Counted from the stretch's first letter, positions 1 through 10,005 are shown. The stretch is DNA of 64,000 nt from Thalassobacillus cyri (GCF_900107755.1 NZ_FNQR01000007.1:62001-126000); one strand, 5' to 3'. Notes: generated by a model not told the origin, from the sequence alone. Translations and numbers: made by a program.

Positions 1-1020
1 GTCAAGGATTTCTTCAAGCTTACCTTCCAGTATCTGATCGAGCTTCTGGATAGTCAAACCGATGCGGTGGTCGGTGACACGACTTTGCGGAAAATTGTAG
101 GTGCGGATCCGTTCAGAGCGGTCTCCGGAACCAACAGCAGACTTACGATTCTCATCATACTCCGCTTGCGCTTCCTGTTGGAATTTATCATAGATGCGGG
201 CACGAAGCACCTTCATCGCTTTTTCTTTGTTCTTGATCTGGGACTTTTCATCCTGACAAGATACAACCACCCCTGTCGGCTCATGTGTAAGTCGCACAGC
301 AGACATGGTCGTGTTAACACTTTGCCCGCCAGGACCGCTTGATGCGAATGTATCGACACGAATATCTTTATCATGGATGTCTACTTCTACCTCTTCTGCT
401 TCTGGAAGTACTGCTACGGTTGCCGTGGATGTGTGGATCCGGCCGCCTGATTCCGTTTCCGGTACACGCTGGACACGGTGAGCGCCGTTTTCATACTTCA
501 ACTTTGAGAATGCTCCCTGGCCATTGACCATGAAGATCACTTCTTTATAGCCACCGACATCATTTTGATGCGATTCAATGACCTCTATTTTCCACCCTTG
601 CGTTTCCGCATAGCGGGTATACATCCGGAACAAGTCACCAGCAAATAAAGCAGCTTCATCACCGCCAGCCGCCCCGCGAACTTCCATGATGACGTTTTTA
701 TCATCATTCGGATCCTTCGGCAGCATCAGGAACTTCAACCGTTCTTCCAGGTCTTCTTTCTGAGTGCTCAGTTCATCGATCTCTTCTTTGACCATGTCTT
801 GCATCTCATCATCCAGGTTATCCTTCAGCATCACTTTAGCGTCGTCCAATTGTGTGCTGACATCTTTGTATTCCCGGTATGCCTGAACGGTTTCTTCCAG
901 ATCAGACTGCTCTTTCGAATATTCTCGTAATTTATTCGGATCACTGATGACCTCAGGATCACTGAGGAGTTCATTCAATTTTTCATATCGATCTTCAAGG
1001 GATTGCAATCGTTCTAACAT
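1..1020 (-). CDS. prfA: Peptide chain release factor 1 (3' end outside window)
   Basis: Class I release factor that reads UAA and UAG in the ribosomal A site and triggers peptidyl-tRNA hydrolysis. The reverse strand opens with ATG at 1020, behind an AGAGGTGG ribosome binding site, and reads [19 protein letters not shown], typical of Bacillus RF1. The catalytic GGQ lies in [11 protein letters not shown] at about 312-340. About 340 codons are present. RF1 is usually 355-360 residues, so only the last 15-20 codons lie beyond base 1. The frame is open throughout. In B. subtilis prfA is also close to tdk. Confidence 0.96.
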   Translation of the reverse strand, partial: MLERLQSLEDRYEKLNELLSDPEVISDPNKLREYSKEQSDLEETVQAYREYKDVSTQLDDAKVMLKDNLDDEMQDMVKEEIDELSTQKEDLEERLKFLMLPKDPNDDKNVIMEVRGAAGGDEAALFAGDLFRMYTRYAETQGWKIEVIESHQNDVGGYKEVIFMVNGQGAFSKLKYENGAHRVQRVPETESGGRIHTSTATVAVLPEAEEVEVDIHDKDIRVDTFASSGPGGQSVNTTMSAVRLTHEPTGVVVSCQDEKSQIKNKEKAMKVLRARIYDKFQQEAQAEYDENRKSAVGSGDRSERIRTYNFPQSRVTDHRIGLTIQKLDQILEGKLEEILD

Positions 1021-1095
1021 GTAGATCCACCTCTTTCTCTATAACAGTCTAATTATATTATAGAGACTTGGGAGTTACAAGATGACGGGTAAAAG

Positions 1096-1128
1096 TAAAA
1101 AAAGAAAGGCAGCTGTCCTCCAGCCACC
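1096..1128 (-). terminator. Intrinsic terminator of the YhcN-type lipoprotein gene
   Basis: On the minus strand an 8-bp stem with G-U pairs (1108-1115 with 1121-1128) is followed by a T-rich run, TTTCTTTTTTT. It lies between the lipoprotein stop and the prfA start. Confidence 0.75.
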
Positions 1129-1145
1129 CTGATCACCGAACCCCG

Positions 1146-1541
1146 TCATCGAACCCTTACTTTGATGTCATAGCGGGGAACCGCACGGTAAATCGCCTGC
1201 TCAATCTGCTGTTCCCAGTCCTGCCTGTCGCCATCCGATAAACGCTCATTATCGACATTGGCCGTCACACGTACGAGCGGCCCTTCTAAAATGACACGCT
1301 CCACTTCGACTCCCGGAACGCTTTCAGCAGCCGATTTGATTTTTTCACGATCCTGCTTTAAACCCCAGCTGTCGCCGACATTATTGATCATACGCGGGTT
1401 ATCGATCTGATTGCCTTTTTCTTCAGGATTCTGGGTGTTCATCAAACCTTCACCTGCTCCTTGATCCTGTTCCCCTGCACCGCCGCATGCTGCGAGGAGA
1501 ATCGCTGCAAATATCATTATAGCTGTCGCCTGGTATTTCAT
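1146..1541 (-). CDS. Sporulation lipoprotein, YhcN/YlaJ family
   Basis: A predicted exported lipoprotein of 131 residues. From the ATG at 1541 it begins MKYQATAIMIFAAILLAAC, a short positive n-region, a hydrophobic core and a lipobox LAAC, so Cys19 would be lipidated. The mature part is hydrophilic and ends with a domain (ESVPGVEVERVILEGPLVRV) that matches my memory of YhcN/YlaJ spore lipoproteins of the inner spore membrane. A longer reading from 1610 exists, but AAGGAG lies nine bases before 1541 and that start gives a proper signal peptide. It is monocistronic with its own terminator. The family call rests on pattern recognition. Confidence 0.75.
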   Translation of the reverse strand: MKYQATAIMIFAAILLAACGGAGEQDQGAGEGLMNTQNPEEKGNQIDNPRMINNVGDSWGLKQDREKIKSAAESVPGVEVERVILEGPLVRVTANVDNERLSDGDRQDWEQQIEQAIYRAVPRYDIKVRVR

Positions 1542-1663
1542 ATTTTTCCACTCCTTGCGCTTTTTTCTTAGGATGTCCCGGATAGGAAAAAATATGAATG
1601 TCAGGTACATACATTTTCATCTGTGAAAAAGAAGATATATTTGCAGCTATCAATGATACAAGT

Positions 1664-1710
1664 AAAGGAGCACCGAAAAAAAACTGGCAAACGTTTTTCG
1701 GTGCTCCTTT
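1664..1710. terminator. Bidirectional intrinsic terminator downstream of tdk
   Basis: A perfect 17-bp inverted repeat (1664-1680 with 1694-1710; core AAAGGAGCACCGAAAAA) with A and T tracts at the ends lies directly after the tdk stop. Confidence 0.88.
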
Positions 1711-1712
1711 AT

Positions 1713-2327
1713 TTAAGTTGAAATCTGGGTTTTCAGCTGCGATTGCCTGGGCTTATTAGGCACGTCATGATGATGACGGCAACGCGGCTCGTAGGATTCT
1801 GAAGCCCCGACAAGAATGATCGGATCATCGTATGAGGCTGGTTTTCCGTCGATCAGCCGCTGGGTACGACTCGCTGGTGATCCACAAACCGGACAGATAG
1901 CGTTCAGCTTTGTCACCATTTCACTCAGTGCCATTAAGTCCGGCATGCAGCCAAACGGCACCCCGCGAAAGTCAGTATCCAGACCGGCGACGATGACGCG
2001 GATCCCTTTATCGGCAAGCTCCTCCACGACATCTACAACTTCCTCATCAAAAAACTGAACTTCATCTATTCCAACAATATCGATCGTATCGTCGACGGCT
2101 GCTAAAATATCCTTTGAGTGCTCCACAGGACGGGCGAGCACGGAAGTTCCATTATGGGATACAATCGCATCCTCCGAATATCGATTATCAATAAGCGGCT
2201 TAAACACCCGGACGGACAGATTACCATATGTAGCACGGCGTACACGACGTATCAATTCTTCGGACTTCCCACTGAACATACTCCCACAAATCACTTCTAC
2301 CCAACCGCTTTGCTTCATCACATACAC
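1713..2327 (-). CDS. tdk: Thymidine kinase
   Basis: Phosphorylates thymidine to dTMP for salvage, in the cytoplasm. The 204-residue protein has the P-loop GSMFSGKS (about residues 15-22), the DEVQFFDE Walker B region, and zinc ligands CPVCG and CRCRHHH, all typical of type II (TK1-like) kinases. It begins MYVMKQSGW, as B. subtilis Tdk begins MYIMKQSGW. That start is a GTG at 2327, preceded by GGGAG eleven bases away; an ATG at 2318 is a weaker alternative. The rho-rpmE-tdk order is conserved in Bacillaceae. Confidence 0.96.
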   Translation of the reverse strand: MYVMKQSGWVEVICGSMFSGKSEELIRRVRRATYGNLSVRVFKPLIDNRYSEDAIVSHNGTSVLARPVEHSKDILAAVDDTIDIVGIDEVQFFDEEVVDVVEELADKGIRVIVAGLDTDFRGVPFGCMPDLMALSEMVTKLNAICPVCGSPASRTQRLIDGKPASYDDPIILVGASESYEPRCRHHHDVPNKPRQSQLKTQIST

Positions 2328-2388
2328 GTTGTTAGTCGCTCCCTTCCCGAATCTCCATCTATAACAGACATGGTAAAAAACAGAAGAA

Positions 2389-2419
2389 GGGGACTGCCGG
2401 TAGGACAGCGACAGTCCCC
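2389..2419. other. Stable hairpin upstream of tdk
   Basis: GGGGACTG (2389-2396) pairs perfectly with CAGTCCCC (2412-2419). It is followed by TTTTT on the plus strand and by TTCTTCTGTTTTTT on the minus strand. No plus-strand gene precedes it. It sits in the tdk upstream region and could stop transcription arriving from rpmE. Confidence 0.55.
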
Positions 2420-2429
2420 TTTTTGTATA

Positions 2430-2520
2430 AGAAAGACTCTGCTTATCGCCAGGCCCTTTTGGCCATAGCCTTCGTTTTTCTTATACTTTATTCCTTTAAC
2501 ACAGTTAAACTATCTTAAAG
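2430..2520 (+). repeat. Terminator-linked dispersed repeat, copy A
   Basis: About 90 bases: a hairpin-forming part (gcttatcgcc ... ggccatagcc) and a palindromic part containing cttatacttta and ttaacacagttaa. Close relatives occur at 11885-11930, 13157-13222 and 49378-49460. Here it lies about 10 bases beyond the stem of the rpmE2 terminator. Confidence 0.8.
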
Positions 2521-2523
2521 TGC

Positions 2524-2560
2524 AAAAAAACAGGCAAAGTTAGACAATTTGCCTGTTTTT
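2524..2560 (-). terminator. Intrinsic terminator of rpmE2
   Basis: CAGGCAAA (2531-2538) pairs with TTTGCCTG (2548-2555). On the minus strand it is followed by TTTTTTTGCA, 38 bases after the rpmE2 stop. Confidence 0.88.
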
Positions 2561-2597
2561 CGCATAAATTCGCATATCCAAAATGGTATGACGAATA

Positions 2598-2843
2598 TTA
2601 CTTAATGTTGTATTTTTTCTTAAAGCGATCGACACGGCCGCCTTCTTTATCAGCTTTTTGCTTACCTGTGTAGAACGGGTGAGAAGCTGAGCTGATCTCC
2701 ACGCGGATCAATGGGTACGTGTTGCCATCTTCCCATTCGATAGTTTCATCAGATCCCTGTGTGGAACCACTTAGAAACTTGTAATCAGAACTTGTGTCTA
2801 GAAATACGACTTTGCGGTATTCTGGATGAATGCCGTTTTTCAT
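2598..2843 (-). CDS. rpmE2: Ribosomal protein L31, type B (zinc-independent)
   Basis: A large-subunit ribosomal protein at the central protuberance. The 81-residue sequence starts [19 protein letters not shown] and ends with the [10 protein letters not shown] motif and a basic tail ([10 protein letters not shown]), typical of the longer B-type L31. No cysteine is present, so the CxxC zinc site of the A-type is absent. In B. subtilis the gene at this locus between rho and tdk is the zinc-binding A-type, while the B-type (ytiA) is elsewhere under Zur control. Here the B-type occupies the rpmE position. AAGGAGTGG precedes the ATG. Confidence 0.93.
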   Translation of the reverse strand: MKNGIHPEYRKVVFLDTSSDYKFLSGSTQGSDETIEWEDGNTYPLIRVEISSASHPFYTGKQKADKEGGRVDRFKKKYNIK

Positions 2844-2950
2844 GTTCTTCCACTCCTTTTTGCCCTGAGTCCTTTGGAAACAGAGTTATTGTAAGAGCCG
2901 TATCAGGCAGAACCTGCCCTGTCTCGAAACTCACATAGAATGATTATAAC
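2844..2950 (-). promoter_or_regulatory. Leader region of rpmE2 with small palindrome
   Basis: On the minus strand the leader begins with GTTATAATC, a possible -10 element. It contains the palindrome GGCAGGTTCTGCC and an AAGGAG binding site. Autoregulatory leaders are known for L31 genes in several bacterial groups; I cannot match this one to a known motif. Confidence 0.35.
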
Positions 2951-2980
2951 AGGGGCATTTTTGCATTGCAAGAACTTGTT

Positions 2981-4282
2981 TTATTTTCCCTGGGGCTGAG
3001 CTCTTCTACCGGTCGACTTGCCTTTCATTTCCTTATCCATGATATCGAAAAACTCTTCGTTATTCTTCGAAGCTTTCAATCTGCGCATGAAACGTTCAGC
3101 GAAATCAGGAGTGTCAGACAATGCTTTACGAATCGCCCACATTTTTTCCAGATGTGTTTTAGGAAGCAGCAGTTCTTCTTTCCGTGTACCGGAGCGAAGC
3201 ACGTCGATAGCTGGGAAAATACGACGCTGTGCCAGGCTGCGGTCCAGGTGAAGTTCCATGTTTCCTGTTCCTTTGAATTCTTCATAAATGACATCGTCCA
3301 TCCGTGAGCCGGTATCGACAAGAGCGGTAGCCAAAATCGTAAAGCTTCCGCCTTCTTCGATGTTACGAGCAGCACCAAAGAACCGTTTCGGACGGTGGAA
3401 TGCTGCCGGGTCGATCCCACCGGAAAGGGTACGTCCGCTTGGCGGAATGACCAGGTTGTAAGCACGGGCAAGCCGTGTGATACTGTCCATCAGTACGATG
3501 ACGTCACGCTTCTGCTCCACAAGACGCATGGCTCGTTCCAGGACGAGCTCGGAAACTTTGATATGGTTTTCAGGTACTTCATCAAACGTCGAACTGACAA
3601 CGTCCACATCTGGAGCAACCGAACGTTCGATATCCGTCACTTCTTCCGGTCGTTCATCTACAAGCAGGATGATTAATTTCGCCTCAGGATGGTTCAGAGA
3701 AACGCTGTGCGCAATCTCTTTAAGTAGCATCGTTTTACCGGCTTTCGGCGGCGCGACAATCAAACCACGCTGTCCGAATCCTACCGGCGCCATCAGATCC
3801 ATGACCCTGGTGGAAATATTTTTACTTTTCGTTTCCAGCTTCATCATCCGGTCCGGGTAGAGCGGAGTCAAGGCCGGGAAGTGAACACGCTCTTTCGCGG
3901 TTTCAGGATCTTCACCGTTGACCGCATCAACATGAAGCAGCCCGTAATAACGTTCGTTTTCTTTGGGAGGACGTACTTTCCCAGAGACCTTATCCCCATT
4001 CCTTAAATCAAAACGACGAATTTGGGATGCAGAAATGTAGATATCCTCCGCGCTAGGTGAATAATTGATCGGTCGTAAGAAACCGAACCCTTCAGACGGG
4101 ATGATTTCCAGGATTCCATCCATGAATAAATATCCGCCTTTTTCCGCCTGCGCTTTCAGAATGGCGAAAATCAGTTCCCGTTTTGTCAGTTTTGCATAAT
4201 AAGATACTTTGAATTGCCGTGCTAATGAGTATAAATCTTTCAGGGTTAACGTTTCTAAATGAGATATTGTCAATTCAGCCAC
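2981..4282 (-). CDS. rho: Transcription termination factor Rho
   Basis: Hexameric RNA-dependent ATPase that releases untranslated transcripts. The 433-residue protein has the N-terminal Rho helical domain ([21 protein letters not shown]), a cold-shock-like RNA-binding domain ([20 protein letters not shown], about residues 65-90), the P-loop APPKAGKT near residue 178, and conserved [13 protein letters not shown] and [12 protein letters not shown] blocks. The start is a GTG at 4282 behind GGTGAT. No insertion is seen, as in other Bacillus Rho proteins. Confidence 0.97.
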   Translation of the reverse strand: MAELTISHLETLTLKDLYSLARQFKVSYYAKLTKRELIFAILKAQAEKGGYLFMDGILEIIPSEGFGFLRPINYSPSAEDIYISASQIRRFDLRNGDKVSGKVRPPKENERYYGLLHVDAVNGEDPETAKERVHFPALTPLYPDRMMKLETKSKNISTRVMDLMAPVGFGQRGLIVAPPKAGKTMLLKEIAHSVSLNHPEAKLIILLVDERPEEVTDIERSVAPDVDVVSSTFDEVPENHIKVSELVLERAMRLVEQKRDVIVLMDSITRLARAYNLVIPPSGRTLSGGIDPAAFHRPKRFFGAARNIEEGGSFTILATALVDTGSRMDDVIYEEFKGTGNMELHLDRSLAQRRIFPAIDVLRSGTRKEELLLPKTHLEKMWAIRKALSDTPDFAERFMRRLKASKNNEEFFDIMDKEMKGKSTGRRAQPQGK

Positions 4283-4599
4283 AAAATCACCACACTATTA
4301 TATTTTTGTTACTTGGTTCTGTCTGCCGTCTTTAAGCCCTGCAACGCTATCTATCTAAAAAATAAATGTATAAACAGGAGGGGACAGCAAAAAAATTGGC
4401 AAAGTATGCTGTTCTTTTTCGAAAGAACACTTTTTGAAGTGATAGAAGAAATTCTCGAAGCTAATTTTGAGAAGCTTACAGAGGTTTTTCACTATTTAAG
4501 GGTTGTTTAAACTTTAACCATTTTAACTCTTTTCCATGAAACTATTCAATATAAATCTAAAAAAAAGTCAGATCTATCTTTAAAATGCTTATTTTTCAG
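4283..4599. other. Intergenic region upstream of rho, no gene recognised
   Basis: About 320 A+T-rich bases between rho and the glpX terminator. No ORF with a convincing ribosome binding site or homologue is visible. It probably carries the rho promoter and leader; I could not identify a definite promoter. Confidence 0.5.
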
Positions 4600-4637
4600 C
4601 TTAAATAAGGGAAAAGGAAGCCGTTACGACGGCTCCC
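4600..4637 (-). terminator. Intrinsic terminator of glpX
   Basis: On the minus strand GGAGCCGT pairs with ACGGCTTCC (4616-4624 with 4629-4636), followed by TTTTCCCTT, eight bases after the glpX stop. Confidence 0.85.
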
Positions 4638-4644
4638 TTGCCTA

Positions 4645-5613
4645 TTAAGGTTTGATTACTAGATTCGGTTTCTTTTTCAAGCTGTGATCCCCATCGATGA
4701 AACGGACAGTGCCTGATTTCGCACGCATGACAATCGTCTGTGTTGTTGCTTTCGTTCCTTTGAATTGTACCCCTTGCAACAGTTCACCGTCCGTTACGCC
4801 GGTAGCAGCAAAGATCGCGTCATCCCCGGAACAAAAATCGTCCATATAAAGGACTTTGTTGATATCTTCGATTCCCATGCTTTTGCAGCGTTCCAGCTCT
4901 TCATCATTGGCTGGAAGCAGCTTGCCCTGGATCTCGCCACCAAGACATTTCAACGCTGCAGCAGCAAGTACCCCCTCCGGGGCGCCGCCTGAACCGAACA
5001 GAATATCAACACCAGTATGATCGAACGCTGTATTGATGGCTGCAGCCACATCCCCATCAGGAATCAGCTTGATTCTTGCGCCAGCAGCACGAATTTCTTC
5101 AATGAGCCCTTCATGGCGCTTTCGGTTCAACACGATGGCTACCACATCTTCTACATCTTTGTTCTTCGCTTCCGCTACCGCCTTCAGGTTATCGGCAATC
5201 GAGGCATTGATATCCACTTTGCCTACCGCTTCAGGCCCGACAGCGATTTTATCCATGTACATGTCAGGGGCATGAAGCAGGGCACCATGATCAGCAATCG
5301 CAATGACAGCTAATGCATTCCATGTCCCCTGTGCCACAATGTTCGTCCCTTCTAACGGATCGACTGCAACGTCGACACGAGGGCCGTAGCCATTGCCGAG
5401 CTTCTCTCCAATGTAAAGCATCGGCGCTTCATCCATTTCCCCTTCACCGATAACGACGGTACCTTTCATCGGGATGGTATCAAAGACGTCGCGCATGGCA
5501 GATGTCGCTGCATCATCCGCTTCCTCTTTTTTCCCTCTTCCCATCCATCGTGCAGATTTAAGTGCAGCCGCTTCGGTCACACGTACCAATTCCATTGTCA
5601 AACTTCTTTCCAT
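4645..5613 (-). CDS. glpX: Fructose-1,6-bisphosphatase, class II
   Basis: Hydrolyses fructose 1,6-bisphosphate to fructose 6-phosphate in gluconeogenesis. The 322-residue sequence has the metal-binding blocks [13 protein letters not shown] and DPLEGTN and the glycine-rich [17 protein letters not shown], all diagnostic of GlpX-type enzymes (B. subtilis YwjI). The ATG at 5613 follows AGAGGAATAACC. It lies between rho and murZ as in B. subtilis, near tal and fbaA, so the stretch groups several triose/hexose phosphate enzymes. Confidence 0.95.
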   Translation of the reverse strand: MERSLTMELVRVTEAAALKSARWMGRGKKEEADDAATSAMRDVFDTIPMKGTVVIGEGEMDEAPMLYIGEKLGNGYGPRVDVAVDPLEGTNIVAQGTWNALAVIAIADHGALLHAPDMYMDKIAVGPEAVGKVDINASIADNLKAVAEAKNKDVEDVVAIVLNRKRHEGLIEEIRAAGARIKLIPDGDVAAAINTAFDHTGVDILFGSGGAPEGVLAAAALKCLGGEIQGKLLPANDEELERCKSMGIEDINKVLYMDDFCSGDDAIFAATGVTDGELLQGVQFKGTKATTQTIVMRAKSGTVRFIDGDHSLKKKPNLVIKP

Positions 5614-5670
5614 GGTTATTCCTCTCCATTCATATCTGAATTTTTCCCCATCTCCATGGAAACTAAGATC

Positions 5671-6957
5671 TTATGAATTCTGAAACTGTTCTACTTCCTC
5701 TTCGGTCATTTTTTCATGCCAGATAGTCGCCCCAAGATTCGTGAGCTTCTCTACGAGGTCCTCATATCCTCGCTCGATATGCTCGATTCCAGTGACTTCT
5801 GTAATCCCCTTTGACATCAGACCAGCAATAACCAGAGCTGCTCCGGCACGGAGGTCGGTCGCTTTGACTTTCGCCCCTTGCAATGGAGATGGACCAGCCA
5901 CAATCGCTGCTCCACCCTCCACCTTAATATGGGCATTCATTCGGCGCAGTTCATCGATATGTTTGAAACGCGCCTGATAGATTGTATCTGTGACAACGCC
6001 TGTCCCGTAAGCTTTTGTCAAAAGTGACGTGAATGGCTGCTGTAAATCCGTTGGGAATCCTGGATAAACAAGTGTTTTGATATCGACACTCTTCAACTTA
6101 TCACTCGTTTTAATGAACAATTGCTCATCGCCTTCGTCTACCGTGACTCCCATTTCACGCAGTTTGGCGAGCAGAGACTCCAAGTGCTGGGGAATAACGT
6201 TATCAATCAGGATTCCGTCCCCAAGGGCTGCTGCCAGAATCGTATAGGTTCCTGCTTCGATACGATCCGGAATAATCGTGTGGTTACAGCCGCTAAGTTG
6301 ATCCACCCCTTCAATCCGGATGACATCCGTACCTGCACCTTTGATTTTCGCTCCCATACTGGTAAGCAGGGTAGCAACATCAATGATTTCAGGTTCCTTG
6401 GCAGCATTCTCAATAACCGTTTTTCCTTTAGCCCGAACTGCCGCCAGCATAATATTGATGGTCGCGCCGACACTGACCACATCCAGGTAGATGCGTGCGC
6501 CGCGCAGCTCTTCGGCACGCAGGTAAATGGCTCCCTGTTCGTTCGTCACCTGTGCTCCTAACGCTTCAAAACCTTTGATATGCTGATCGATCGGACGTGG
6601 ACCGAGATGGCAGCCTCCCGGAAGTCCAATAACTGCTTTTTTGAAACGGCCGAGCATTGCGCCCATGAAATAATAGGAGGCTCGCAGCTTCTTCACTTTA
6701 CCATTTGGAAGAGGCATGGAAATCATTTCCGATGGGTCGATTTCAATTGTCTGCCCCTCTTTCTTCACCGTGCCGCCTATTTCCTCCAGCAAGTCGCTTA
6801 GGATCTGCAAATCAGAAATCTTAGGCAGACCTTCGATCGTGACTGGCGATTCAGCCAATATAGCTGCTGGGAGCAAGGCAACCGCACTATTCTTTGCGCC
6901 GCCGATCCGTACTGAACCTTCTAATCTTTTACCGCCTTCTACAAGTAATTTTTGCAT
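5671..6957 (-). CDS. murZ: UDP-N-acetylglucosamine 1-carboxyvinyltransferase (MurA paralogue MurZ/MurAB)
   Basis: Transfers enolpyruvate from PEP to UDP-GlcNAc, the first committed step of peptidoglycan synthesis. The 428-residue protein starts [20 protein letters not shown] and contains the fosfomycin-reactive cysteine at about residue 116 in [15 protein letters not shown]. The reading frame extends upstream to 7023, but GAGGAG lies just before the ATG at 6957 and homologues begin there. The locus next to tal, fbaA and spo0F corresponds to murAB of B. subtilis, the second MurA of Gram-positives. Confidence 0.95.
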   Translation of the reverse strand: MQKLLVEGGKRLEGSVRIGGAKNSAVALLPAAILAESPVTIEGLPKISDLQILSDLLEEIGGTVKKEGQTIEIDPSEMISMPLPNGKVKKLRASYYFMGAMLGRFKKAVIGLPGGCHLGPRPIDQHIKGFEALGAQVTNEQGAIYLRAEELRGARIYLDVVSVGATINIMLAAVRAKGKTVIENAAKEPEIIDVATLLTSMGAKIKGAGTDVIRIEGVDQLSGCNHTIIPDRIEAGTYTILAAALGDGILIDNVIPQHLESLLAKLREMGVTVDEGDEQLFIKTSDKLKSVDIKTLVYPGFPTDLQQPFTSLLTKAYGTGVVTDTIYQARFKHIDELRRMNAHIKVEGGAAIVAGPSPLQGAKVKATDLRAGAALVIAGLMSKGITEVTGIEHIERGYEDLVEKLTNLGATIWHEKMTEEEVEQFQNS

Positions 6958-7131
6958 GGCTAACTCCTCGCTTTTAATCCTGCAATCTACCCGCAAATTT
7001 CTCATTGAAGCAGAGTATTGCAAGTGATTGTCCGATTGATTGACATTCCCGGCAGTGTCTATTCCAAGAAATCCAGTTCTCAGTCAACCTGTTCCTGCGC
7101 TGTTAGTTTGTACAATTTTACCAATTTCATG

Positions 7132-7773
7132 CTATTTTTGTTGATTCCAATCAGCAAGAAATTTCTCAATACCCTGATCCGTCAACGGATGTTTCACCAA
7201 TTGATTCAATACTTTAAAAGGAACCGTTGCGATATGAGCCCCATTCATAGCAGCTTCTGTGACATGAACGGGATGGCGGACGGATGCAGCGATGATTTCT
7301 GTTTCGATAGCATGGCGGTCGAAAATGTCCGCAATCTGAGCAATTAATTCCAAGCCGTTATGACCGATATCGTCCAGACGACCTAAGAATGGAGAGACAT
7401 AAGCTGCTCCTGCTCTTGCCGCAAGTAAAGCCTGATTGGCAGAGAAAATTAGTGTCACATTGACTTTGATATTAAGATCGGTTAATGCTTTGACCGCCTT
7501 CAGACCTTCCATCGTCATCGGCACCTTTACTGTAATATTCGGTGCAATCGCCGCAAGTTCCTTCCCTTCACGGATCATTCCTTCTGCATCCTCGGATACT
7601 ACTTCTGCACTGACAGAGCCGTCTACTTCTGCTGTGATTTCTTGCAAACGTTCATGAAAAGAAACGCCTTCTTTAGCTACCAGGCTTGGATTTGTCGTCA
7701 CCCCGGCCAGTATACCTAAAGCATTGGCTTCTTTGATATCCTCGATATTTGCTGTATCAATAAAAAATTTCAT
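7132..7773 (-). CDS. tal: Transaldolase, small TalC/FSA-type
   Basis: A 213-residue TIM-barrel aldolase of the TalC/fructose-6-phosphate aldolase subgroup. It starts [17 protein letters not shown] and has TTNPSL and the Schiff-base lysine at about residue 83 in ITVKVPMT. B. subtilis YwjH at the same locus is annotated as transaldolase of the pentose phosphate pathway. Length alone does not separate transaldolase from F6P aldolase activity. The ATG at 7773 follows GGGGAGG; an in-frame ATG at 7809 lacks a site. Confidence 0.93.
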   Translation of the reverse strand: MKFFIDTANIEDIKEANALGILAGVTTNPSLVAKEGVSFHERLQEITAEVDGSVSAEVVSEDAEGMIREGKELAAIAPNITVKVPMTMEGLKAVKALTDLNIKVNVTLIFSANQALLAARAGAAYVSPFLGRLDDIGHNGLELIAQIADIFDRHAIETEIIAASVRHPVHVTEAAMNGAHIATVPFKVLNQLVKHPLTDQGIEKFLADWNQQK

Positions 7774-7820
7774 GTAAATAATCCTCCCCATCGATGATTG
7801 CGTTTTCATAATATGTTGAA

Positions 7821-7852
7821 AAGGAAACCGTTCTGAAAAAACGGCTTCCTTT
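7821..7852 (-). terminator. Intrinsic terminator of fbaA
   Basis: On the minus strand AGGAAGCCGTT pairs with AACGGTTTCCT followed by TTTC. It separates fbaA from tal. Confidence 0.8.
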
Positions 7853-7866
7853 GTTCATCTGTTTAT

Positions 7867-8730
7867 TTATGCTTTGTTGGAAGAACCGAACTCACGCATT
7901 TTGCCAATCACTGTTTCTTTGATGGCGTCGCGTCCTGGTCCCAAATATTTACGTGGATCATATAGATCCGGCTTTTCCGCCAAAACTTCACGGACTTTCT
8001 TGCCTTGAGCGATTTGGTTTTCGGTATTTACGTTGATTTTCGCTGTACCAAAAGAGATCGCTTTTTTAATGTCGTGTGTCGGAATGCCTGTACCACCGTG
8101 AAGGACAAGCGGTTTATCGACAAGACCCATAATTTCTTCCATGCGATCGAAACCAAGGTTCGGCTCCCCTTTATAAGGGCCATGGACAGAACCTAATGCT
8201 GGTGCGAATACATCAACGTCAGTTTCGTCAACCAGCTGCTTGCATTCAGATGGAATAGCATAAGCTGCTTCTGCGTCATCAACGATCAAGTCATCTTCTT
8301 GGCCACCGACACGGCCAAGTTCTGCTTCAACAGAAACACCATGAAGATGCGCAAGTTCTACGACTTTTTTAGTCACTGCGATATTTTCATCCAGCGGATC
8401 GTGGGAAGCGTCGATCATGACAGAAGTGAATCCTGCATGAATCGCTTTTGCACAGCTTTCAAAGCTGGAACCATGGTCAAGGTGAATGGCAACAGGAACC
8501 GTAGTTCCATAAGCATCCATCAATGCTTTTACCATGGACACCACTACATTGAAACCACCCATATATCTAGCTGCACCTTCGGATACACCGAGGATGACTG
8601 GTGATTTTTCTTCTTCTGCTGCTTGAAGAATCGCTTGTGCGTATTCCAGGTTATTCAGGTTGAACTGCCCAACACCGTAGCGTTGTTCCTTAGCAGTTTC
8701 GAGCATTTCCTTCATTGATACTAAAGGCAT
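7867..8730 (-). CDS. fbaA: Fructose-bisphosphate aldolase, class II
   Basis: Zinc-dependent aldolase that splits fructose 1,6-bisphosphate into DHAP and glyceraldehyde 3-phosphate. The 287-residue sequence has the catalytic/zinc HLDHGSSFE block (about residues 82-90), [22 protein letters not shown] and LHGGTGI, in the usual order. The ATG at 8730 follows GGAGGAGC. It sits between tal and spo0F as in B. subtilis and has its own strong terminator. Confidence 0.97.
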   Translation of the reverse strand: MPLVSMKEMLETAKEQRYGVGQFNLNNLEYAQAILQAAEEEKSPVILGVSEGAARYMGGFNVVVSMVKALMDAYGTTVPVAIHLDHGSSFESCAKAIHAGFTSVMIDASHDPLDENIAVTKKVVELAHLHGVSVEAELGRVGGQEDDLIVDDAEAAYAIPSECKQLVDETDVDVFAPALGSVHGPYKGEPNLGFDRMEEIMGLVDKPLVLHGGTGIPTHDIKKAISFGTAKINVNTENQIAQGKKVREVLAEKPDLYDPRKYLGPGRDAIKETVIGKMREFGSSNKA

Positions 8731-8914
8731 GAAAGCTCCTCCTTCGAATGGGTATATTATTTACTAGCACATTTGCAAATCGACTCACAGACATGCTATG
8801 TATGTGTAATCACAATTATAAGAATACCAATACCAAGACGAAGGTGCAACAATCCAAGAAGGATAGAGCGCTTACATCAAAAAATTTCTCAAATAGTCAA
8901 TTTTTGTACACTTT

Positions 8915-9274
8915 TCATTGCATAATTTTGGTGATTAATTCCCGGATATCCATGATATTAAACGGTTTAGAAACCACTTTTTTCACAAAGTGGAAGTTCT
9001 TTTCTTCACCGAGGCTTTCCACAGATAAACCCGTCATCAGAATGGCTGGTTTGTCGTATCCTGTCTCATTCAAATGGTGCAGCAGTTCACCGCCATTCAT
9101 GACCGGAAGGTTATAGTCGACCACCAACAGGCTCGGGTCATTTGCTTCAATATAATCCAGTGCCTCACGCCCTGTTTCGGCACAAGCCACAGCATATCCT
9201 TCTCCTTTGACCACTTCTTCCAGTAAAAGCCTGATACCTGGCTGGTCGTCTACAATCAACACTTCTTTGGCCAT
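8915..9274 (-). CDS. spo0F: Response regulator at the spo0F locus (divergent Spo0F)
   Basis: A single-domain receiver of 119 residues, the phosphorelay intermediate that takes phosphate from sporulation kinases and passes it to Spo0B. Acidic residues Asp9-Asp10, phospho-acceptor Asp53 (VVDYNLP), Thr81 and Lys103 are in place, and IVDDQPGIRLLLEEV resembles the Spo0F signature DDQYGIR. The segment after beta-5 reads VVSKPFN instead of the HFAKPFD I recall for B. subtilis, and the middle is also divergent. The position between fbaA and ywjG-pyrG supports Spo0F. A GTAGGCGAG-type site precedes the ATG; a better Shine-Dalgarno lies farther upstream. Confidence 0.88.
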   Translation of the reverse strand: MAKEVLIVDDQPGIRLLLEEVVKGEGYAVACAETGREALDYIEANDPSLLVVDYNLPVMNGGELLHHLNETGYDKPAILMTGLSVESLGEEKNFHFVKKVVSKPFNIMDIRELITKIMQ

Positions 9275-9298
9275 GATCGCTCGCCTACCTTTCTGCAG

Positions 9299-9313
9299 TT
9301 AGATTACGCTCAT
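9299..9313 (-). other. Four-codon ORF with consensus Shine-Dalgarno upstream of spo0F
   Basis: On the minus strand GAAGGAGG, six bases of spacing and ATG start a reading frame Met-Ser-Val-Ile-stop. The ATG is 39 bases upstream of, and in frame with, the spo0F start, separated from it by the TAA. It may be a leader peptide, a translation standby site, or a former longer spo0F start lost by a nonsense change. Confidence 0.4.
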
Positions 9314-9445
9314 ATAATACCTCCTTCTTTTTTCATTCGATATAAATTGACTTTTTTCCTGCTTATGGCAGCTTTAATTTATTCTCAACATCAGCCATTT
9401 GTGCTAAGCTATGAAAATTGAATGGTAAATAGAGGTGGGATAATC

Positions 9446-9961
9446 ATGATGAAGATGCTGACTACCCAATTGACAGGTAAGTTCCAGCAAATCGAGGAAA
9501 AAGAAACGCTCGCTATCGAGGAGGCAGCCAGGGCGCTGGCTCAAGCGATTGTAGGAGATGGAAACATTTTTGTGAGAGGCTTTGAAGAAATGCAGGCTAT
9601 CGAAGCGGAAATGGTAGAAGGAAAAGAAACGTTACCAAAATGCCAGCGTTATCAATCCGGTACCGAGCTGACTTCCATCGACCGGGTGATTCTCGCAGCA
9701 AGGTTCGCGGATCACGAAGAAGCGACGGCTATTATGCAAAAAGCCCAAGCGCAGGGATCACAGGTGATCAGCTTGTCCTCCGTAAAAACCAATGAAGACC
9801 CCCTATACAAACAGGCTGATTTTCCGGTCGATACGAAAGTGACCGACTCTCTGTTACCTTTTGACATGGAACGAATCTGTTTTCCGAGTGCCATGACCGC
9901 ACTTTACAGTTATTATGCTATCTACATTACTGTAAAAGAAATCCTATCCGAATACGAATGA
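9446..9961 (+). CDS. ywjG: YwjG, DUF2529 protein
   Basis: A 171-residue protein of the DUF2529 family, located as in B. subtilis between spo0F and pyrG and on the opposite strand from both. It has a Rossmann-like pattern: GNIFVRGFEEMQAIEAEM, DRVILAARFADHEEA and GSQVISLSS, suggesting a sugar-isomerase-like fold; no function is established to my knowledge. AGAGGTGGG precedes the ATG at 9446; the reading frame opens at 9422, but that ATG has no site. Its terminator is shared with pyrG. Confidence 0.85.
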   Translation: MMKMLTTQLTGKFQQIEEKETLAIEEAARALAQAIVGDGNIFVRGFEEMQAIEAEMVEGKETLPKCQRYQSGTELTSIDRVILAARFADHEEATAIMQKAQAQGSQVISLSSVKTNEDPLYKQADFPVDTKVTDSLLPFDMERICFPSAMTALYSYYAIYITVKEILSEYE

Positions 9962-10005
9962 CTCCCCCACTTACTGCGACATATGGAAATGGAACCATCC
10001 ATGCT

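Noticed and set aside
67-527. Plus-strand frames at the left end
   Set aside because: They are opposite the conserved prfA coding region, including the GGQ motif.
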